Below, one piece after another: positions 6,830 to 7,637 of a stretch of DNA of 7,637 bases. The stretch spans positions 1 to 7,637 of the forward strand of contig CAYHZL010000173.1 of NCBI GenBank assembly GCA_964361075.1, written 5' to 3'. The translations under genes and the position numbers were made by a program. The stretch is from CAYHZL01 sp964361075 (GTDB lineage Bacteria; Bacteroidota; Ignavibacteria; UBA10030; UBA8401). The notes below the pieces were generated by a model. The model saw only the letters and a program-made list of their open reading frames with translations, ran no database searches and was not told where the DNA came from. Positions within the stretch are counted from its first letter, which is position 1. Each line of letters opens with the position of its first letter.

Positions 6830-6860
6830 TTGTAACTCCTAAGTAACTCGTTGTAACCTC
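6830..6860 (+). repeat. Three helically phased GTAAC direct repeats; repeat copy 2
   Basis: GTAACTC at 6832-6838 and 6843-6849 and GTAACCTC at 6853-6860 start 11 and 10 bp apart, about one helical turn. Bases 6830-6849 are the exact reverse complement of 1-20. Same-face spacing is typical of iterons or transposase or regulator binding sites; which of these applies is unknown. Confidence 0.6.
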
Positions 6861-6902
6861 AAATAAATCTACAGGTTAAAAATTGAAGATTTCGAGTTAC
6901 TT
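6841..6902. repeat. Bulged inverted repeat
   Basis: AAGTAACTCG (6841-6850) pairs perfectly with CGAGTTACTT (6893-6902). Directly inside on the right arm, AGATTT (6887-6892) pairs with AAATCT (6865-6870), leaving a 14-nt bulge on the left. A competing stem pairs TAACCT (6854-6859) with AGGTTA (6873-6878). No U run follows, so a simple terminator for the upstream gene is unlikely. Confidence 0.5.
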
Positions 6903-6911
6903 TCTGAAAAA

Positions 6912-6947
6912 AGTGCGCCGCAGGTGCACTGAACGCGCTACTCAGTG
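6912..6947. repeat. Two overlapping, mutually exclusive hairpins
   Basis: AGTGCGCC (6912-6919) pairs with GGTGCACT (6923-6930) around a GCA loop, with one G-T wobble. CACTGA (6927-6932) pairs with TCAGTG (6942-6947) around 9 nt. They share 6927-6930, so only one can form at a time. Confidence 0.45.
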
Positions 6948-6957
6948 AAAACAACCC

Positions 6958-7029
6958 CACCCTTTATCCCTCCCCTTTTAGGGGAGGGAATTTTCTCCCC
7001 CTGAAAGGGGGAGAAGCAAAGAGGGGGTG
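6958..7029. repeat. GC-rich three-way-junction repeat element
   Basis: Two adjacent hairpins, each with a perfect 10-bp stem and 3-nt loop, lie at 6967-6989 (TCCCTCCCCT stem) and 6993-7015 (TTCTCCCCCT stem). They are enclosed by an outer stem pairing CACCC (6958-6962) with GGGTG (7025-7029). The base make-up differs sharply from the flanking genes. Similar CCCTCCCC and CCCCCT hairpin pairs are recalled as dispersed intergenic repeats in other bacteria, but the copy number in this genome cannot be seen here. Confidence 0.65.
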
Positions 7030-7030
7030 A

Positions 7031-7044
7031 TTCGCCGCGGCGAA
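7031..7044. promoter_or_regulatory. Perfect 14-bp palindrome upstream of rpiB
   Basis: TTCGCCGCGGCGAA is a perfect palindrome without a spacer, lying 6 bp before a TATAAT box and 58 bp before the rpiB ATG. This position fits an operator between -35 and -10, but the palindrome may equally belong to the repeat element in which it sits. Confidence 0.3.
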
Positions 7045-7050
7045 CGAATT

Positions 7051-7056
7051 TATAAT
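7051..7056 (+). promoter_or_regulatory. Candidate -10 box for rpiB
   Basis: A perfect TATAAT lies 46 nt before the rpiB ATG. No good -35 is found 16-18 bp upstream; the closest sequence at 17 bp is TGATTC (7028-7033). It lies within the repeat-rich region, so rpiB may use a promoter supplied by a repeat. A start near 7063 would give a leader of about 40 nt. Confidence 0.3.
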
Positions 7057-7064
7057 TTGCCACG

Positions 7065-7078
7065 CTAAGTAGTTACAA
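7065..7078 (+). repeat. GTTAC-type repeat, copy 3 (degenerate)
   Basis: CTAAGTAGTTACAA matches the right half of copy 1 (7-20) at 12 of 14 positions and is followed, like it, by TTT. It is inverted relative to 6830-6843, forming imperfect terminal inverted repeats 249 bp apart. AT-rich flanks make any target-site duplication uninformative. Confidence 0.5.
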
Positions 7079-7102
7079 TTTTTTAAAAATAATTACGACA
7101 CT

Positions 7103-7540
7103 ATGATAGCGCTTGCAAGTGACCACGGCGGATTCGGCTTCAAAGAAAAAACAAAAGAGATATTGAAAAATCTCGGCTTGAAATTTCAGGACTTTGGCAC
7201 GAACTCTACCGCATCAACCGACTATCCCGATTATGCGCATGTTGCAGCAGAAGCAATTGCAAATGGAAAATGCGACAGAGGAATTTTTGTGTGCGGCTCC
7301 GGCATCGGTGTGTGTATCGTAGCGAACAAACATAATAATGTTCGTGCGGCAATGTGCGAATCAGTAGATGCTGCAGAACTTTCGCGCCAGCATAATAACG
7401 CAAACGTGCTCTGTTTCGGCGAACGGTTAGTCTCGTGGGAAACTGCCGAAGCGATGATCAAGATTTTTCTTTCGACACAATTTGAAGGCGGCAGGCACGA
7501 ACGCCGTATCGAAAAAATTCACACTCTCACCGGATTGTAA
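7103..7540 (+). CDS. rpiB: Ribose-5-phosphate isomerase B
   Basis: RpiB interconverts ribulose-5-phosphate and ribose-5-phosphate in the cytosolic pentose phosphate pathway. The 145 residues match the usual length. Family motifs are ASDHGG (5-10, with D7 and H8), the DYPDYA stretch (40-45), the active-site loop CGSGIG (64-69, C64 as general base and S66 where many have Thr), and SRQHNNANVL (94-103, with H97 and N98). A C-terminal HERRIEKI carries the phosphate-contacting Arg residues. A Cys at the active-site loop fits RpiB; galactose-6-phosphate isomerase (LacA/LacB) and allose-6-phosphate isomerase are related alternatives, but no such sugar pathway genes are nearby. The gene stands apart from the upstream operon, separated by 277 nt, and has no Shine-Dalgarno before the ATG. 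Its product helps supply the pool from which sedoheptulose-7-P, the precursor used upstream of GmhB, is made. Confidence 0.94.
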   Translation: MIALASDHGGFGFKEKTKEILKNLGLKFQDFGTNSTASTDYPDYAHVAAEAIANGKCDRGIFVCGSGIGVCIVANKHNNVRAAMCESVDAAELSRQHNNANVLCFGERLVSWETAEAMIKIFLSTQFEGGRHERRIEKIHTLTGL

Positions 7541-7548
7541 CGAGGAGA

Positions 7549-7557
7549 TGTCTGACA
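7549..7557. repeat. Short palindromic motif TGTCTGACA
   Basis: TGTC and GACA flank a single T, 9 nt after the rpiB stop codon, in the context ATGTCTGACACCTT. Similar TGTCTGACACC motifs are recalled in dispersed palindromic repeats. It is too short to call firmly from one copy. Confidence 0.25.
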
Positions 7558-7597
7558 CCTTCTTAAGGGCGGTTCTATAAATTCAAAAAGAATTGTC

Positions 7598-7625
7598 ATT
7601 GCGAGCCGTTCTTTGGCGAAGCAAT
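7598..7625. repeat. ATTGCGAG...GAAGCAATCTCG palindromic repeat at the right edge
   Basis: ATTGC (7598-7602) pairs with GCAAT (7621-7625), and GCC (7605-7607) pairs with GGC (7615-7617) inside. CTCG and a run of six T follow at 7626-7635. The sequence closely resembles the TCATTGCGAG...CGAAGCAATCTC palindromes that are dispersed in many bacterial genomes. It could also serve as an imperfect + strand terminator for rpiB, but the U run is 4 nt from the stem. The element may continue past the window. Confidence 0.5.
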
Positions 7626-7637
7626 CTCGTTTTTTCT

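Larger units (their letters stand above)
6826..7102. other. Gene-free, repeat-rich intergenic region before rpiB
   Basis: These 277 nt hold no protein gene. In order they contain three phased GTAAC repeats (6832-6860), a bulged hairpin (6841-6902), two competing hairpins (6912-6947), a GC-rich three-way-junction element (6958-7029), a 14-bp palindrome (7031-7044), a TATAAT box (7051-7056) and an inverted GTTAC copy (7065-7078). The ends at 6830-6843 and 7065-7078 are imperfect inverted repeats (12 of 14), so the middle may be one 249-bp non-autonomous element. Base composition in 6912-7045 is clearly richer in G and C than in the flanking genes. Confidence 0.55.

Noticed and set aside
6967..7015. 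CRISPR-like repeat pair
   Set aside because: The two similar units are adjacent hairpins that differ in sequence, with no spacer and no further units.
6967..7015. Terminator of the glgA operon
   Set aside because: Stems are strong, but neither hairpin is followed by a U run on the + strand, and the first is over 140 nt from the stop codon; a repeat element explains them better.

Overview
The window looks like chromosomal DNA of a member of the Bacteroidota/Chlorobiota (FCB) group, perhaps near Ignavibacteria or Kapabacteria. This is inferred from four things. The DNA is AT-rich. None of the six genes has a convincing Shine-Dalgarno sequence. Two intergenic promoter candidates fit the Bacteroidota pattern TTG-N20-TAnnTTT. 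A glycogen synthase gene is followed closely by a lipoprotein gene, an arrangement recalled from Bacteroidota genomes. No phage, transposase, CRISPR, rRNA or tRNA genes were seen. All six protein genes lie on the + strand and look intact.

Layout. Positions 1-335 are non-coding. They hold a candidate small RNA gene on the minus strand (promoter near 210-240, terminator at 36-88) and one copy of a GTTAC-type motif at the left edge. An exported M61-family metallopeptidase with a C-terminal PDZ domain follows (336-2147). A long perfect hairpin (2160-2194) and a promoter candidate (2227-2258) separate it from a tight four-gene cluster: glgA (2299-3774), a gmhB-type heptose-bisphosphate phosphatase (3779-4366), a DNRLRE-type lipoprotein (4376-5584) and a predicted outer-membrane beta-barrel protein (5584-6825). 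Spacings inside the cluster are 4 nt, 9 nt and a 1-nt overlap, so one operon is likely. After a 277-nt intergenic region dense in repeats comes rpiB (7103-7540). The last 97 nt carry a hairpin resembling dispersed palindromic repeats.

How the genes relate. GlgA builds alpha-1,4-glucan from ADP-glucose. GmhB makes heptose-1-phosphate for lipopolysaccharide inner core. The lipoprotein and beta-barrel protein are envelope components. RpiB links ribulose-5-P and ribose-5-P, and the pentose phosphate pathway also yields sedoheptulose-7-P, the precursor of the GmhB pathway. The metabolic link is established for these families; co-regulation here is inference.

The least ordinary parts are the two long intergenic regions. 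A 20-bp sequence at 1-20 recurs as an exact reverse complement at 6830-6849, with a degenerate inverted copy at 7065-7078. Together these suggest a small non-autonomous repeat of about 250 bp upstream of rpiB. It contains a three-way-junction fold, a canonical G-quadruplex motif on the minus strand, and a perfect 14-bp palindrome next to a TATAAT box. No undescribed multi-gene system is evident among the protein genes.
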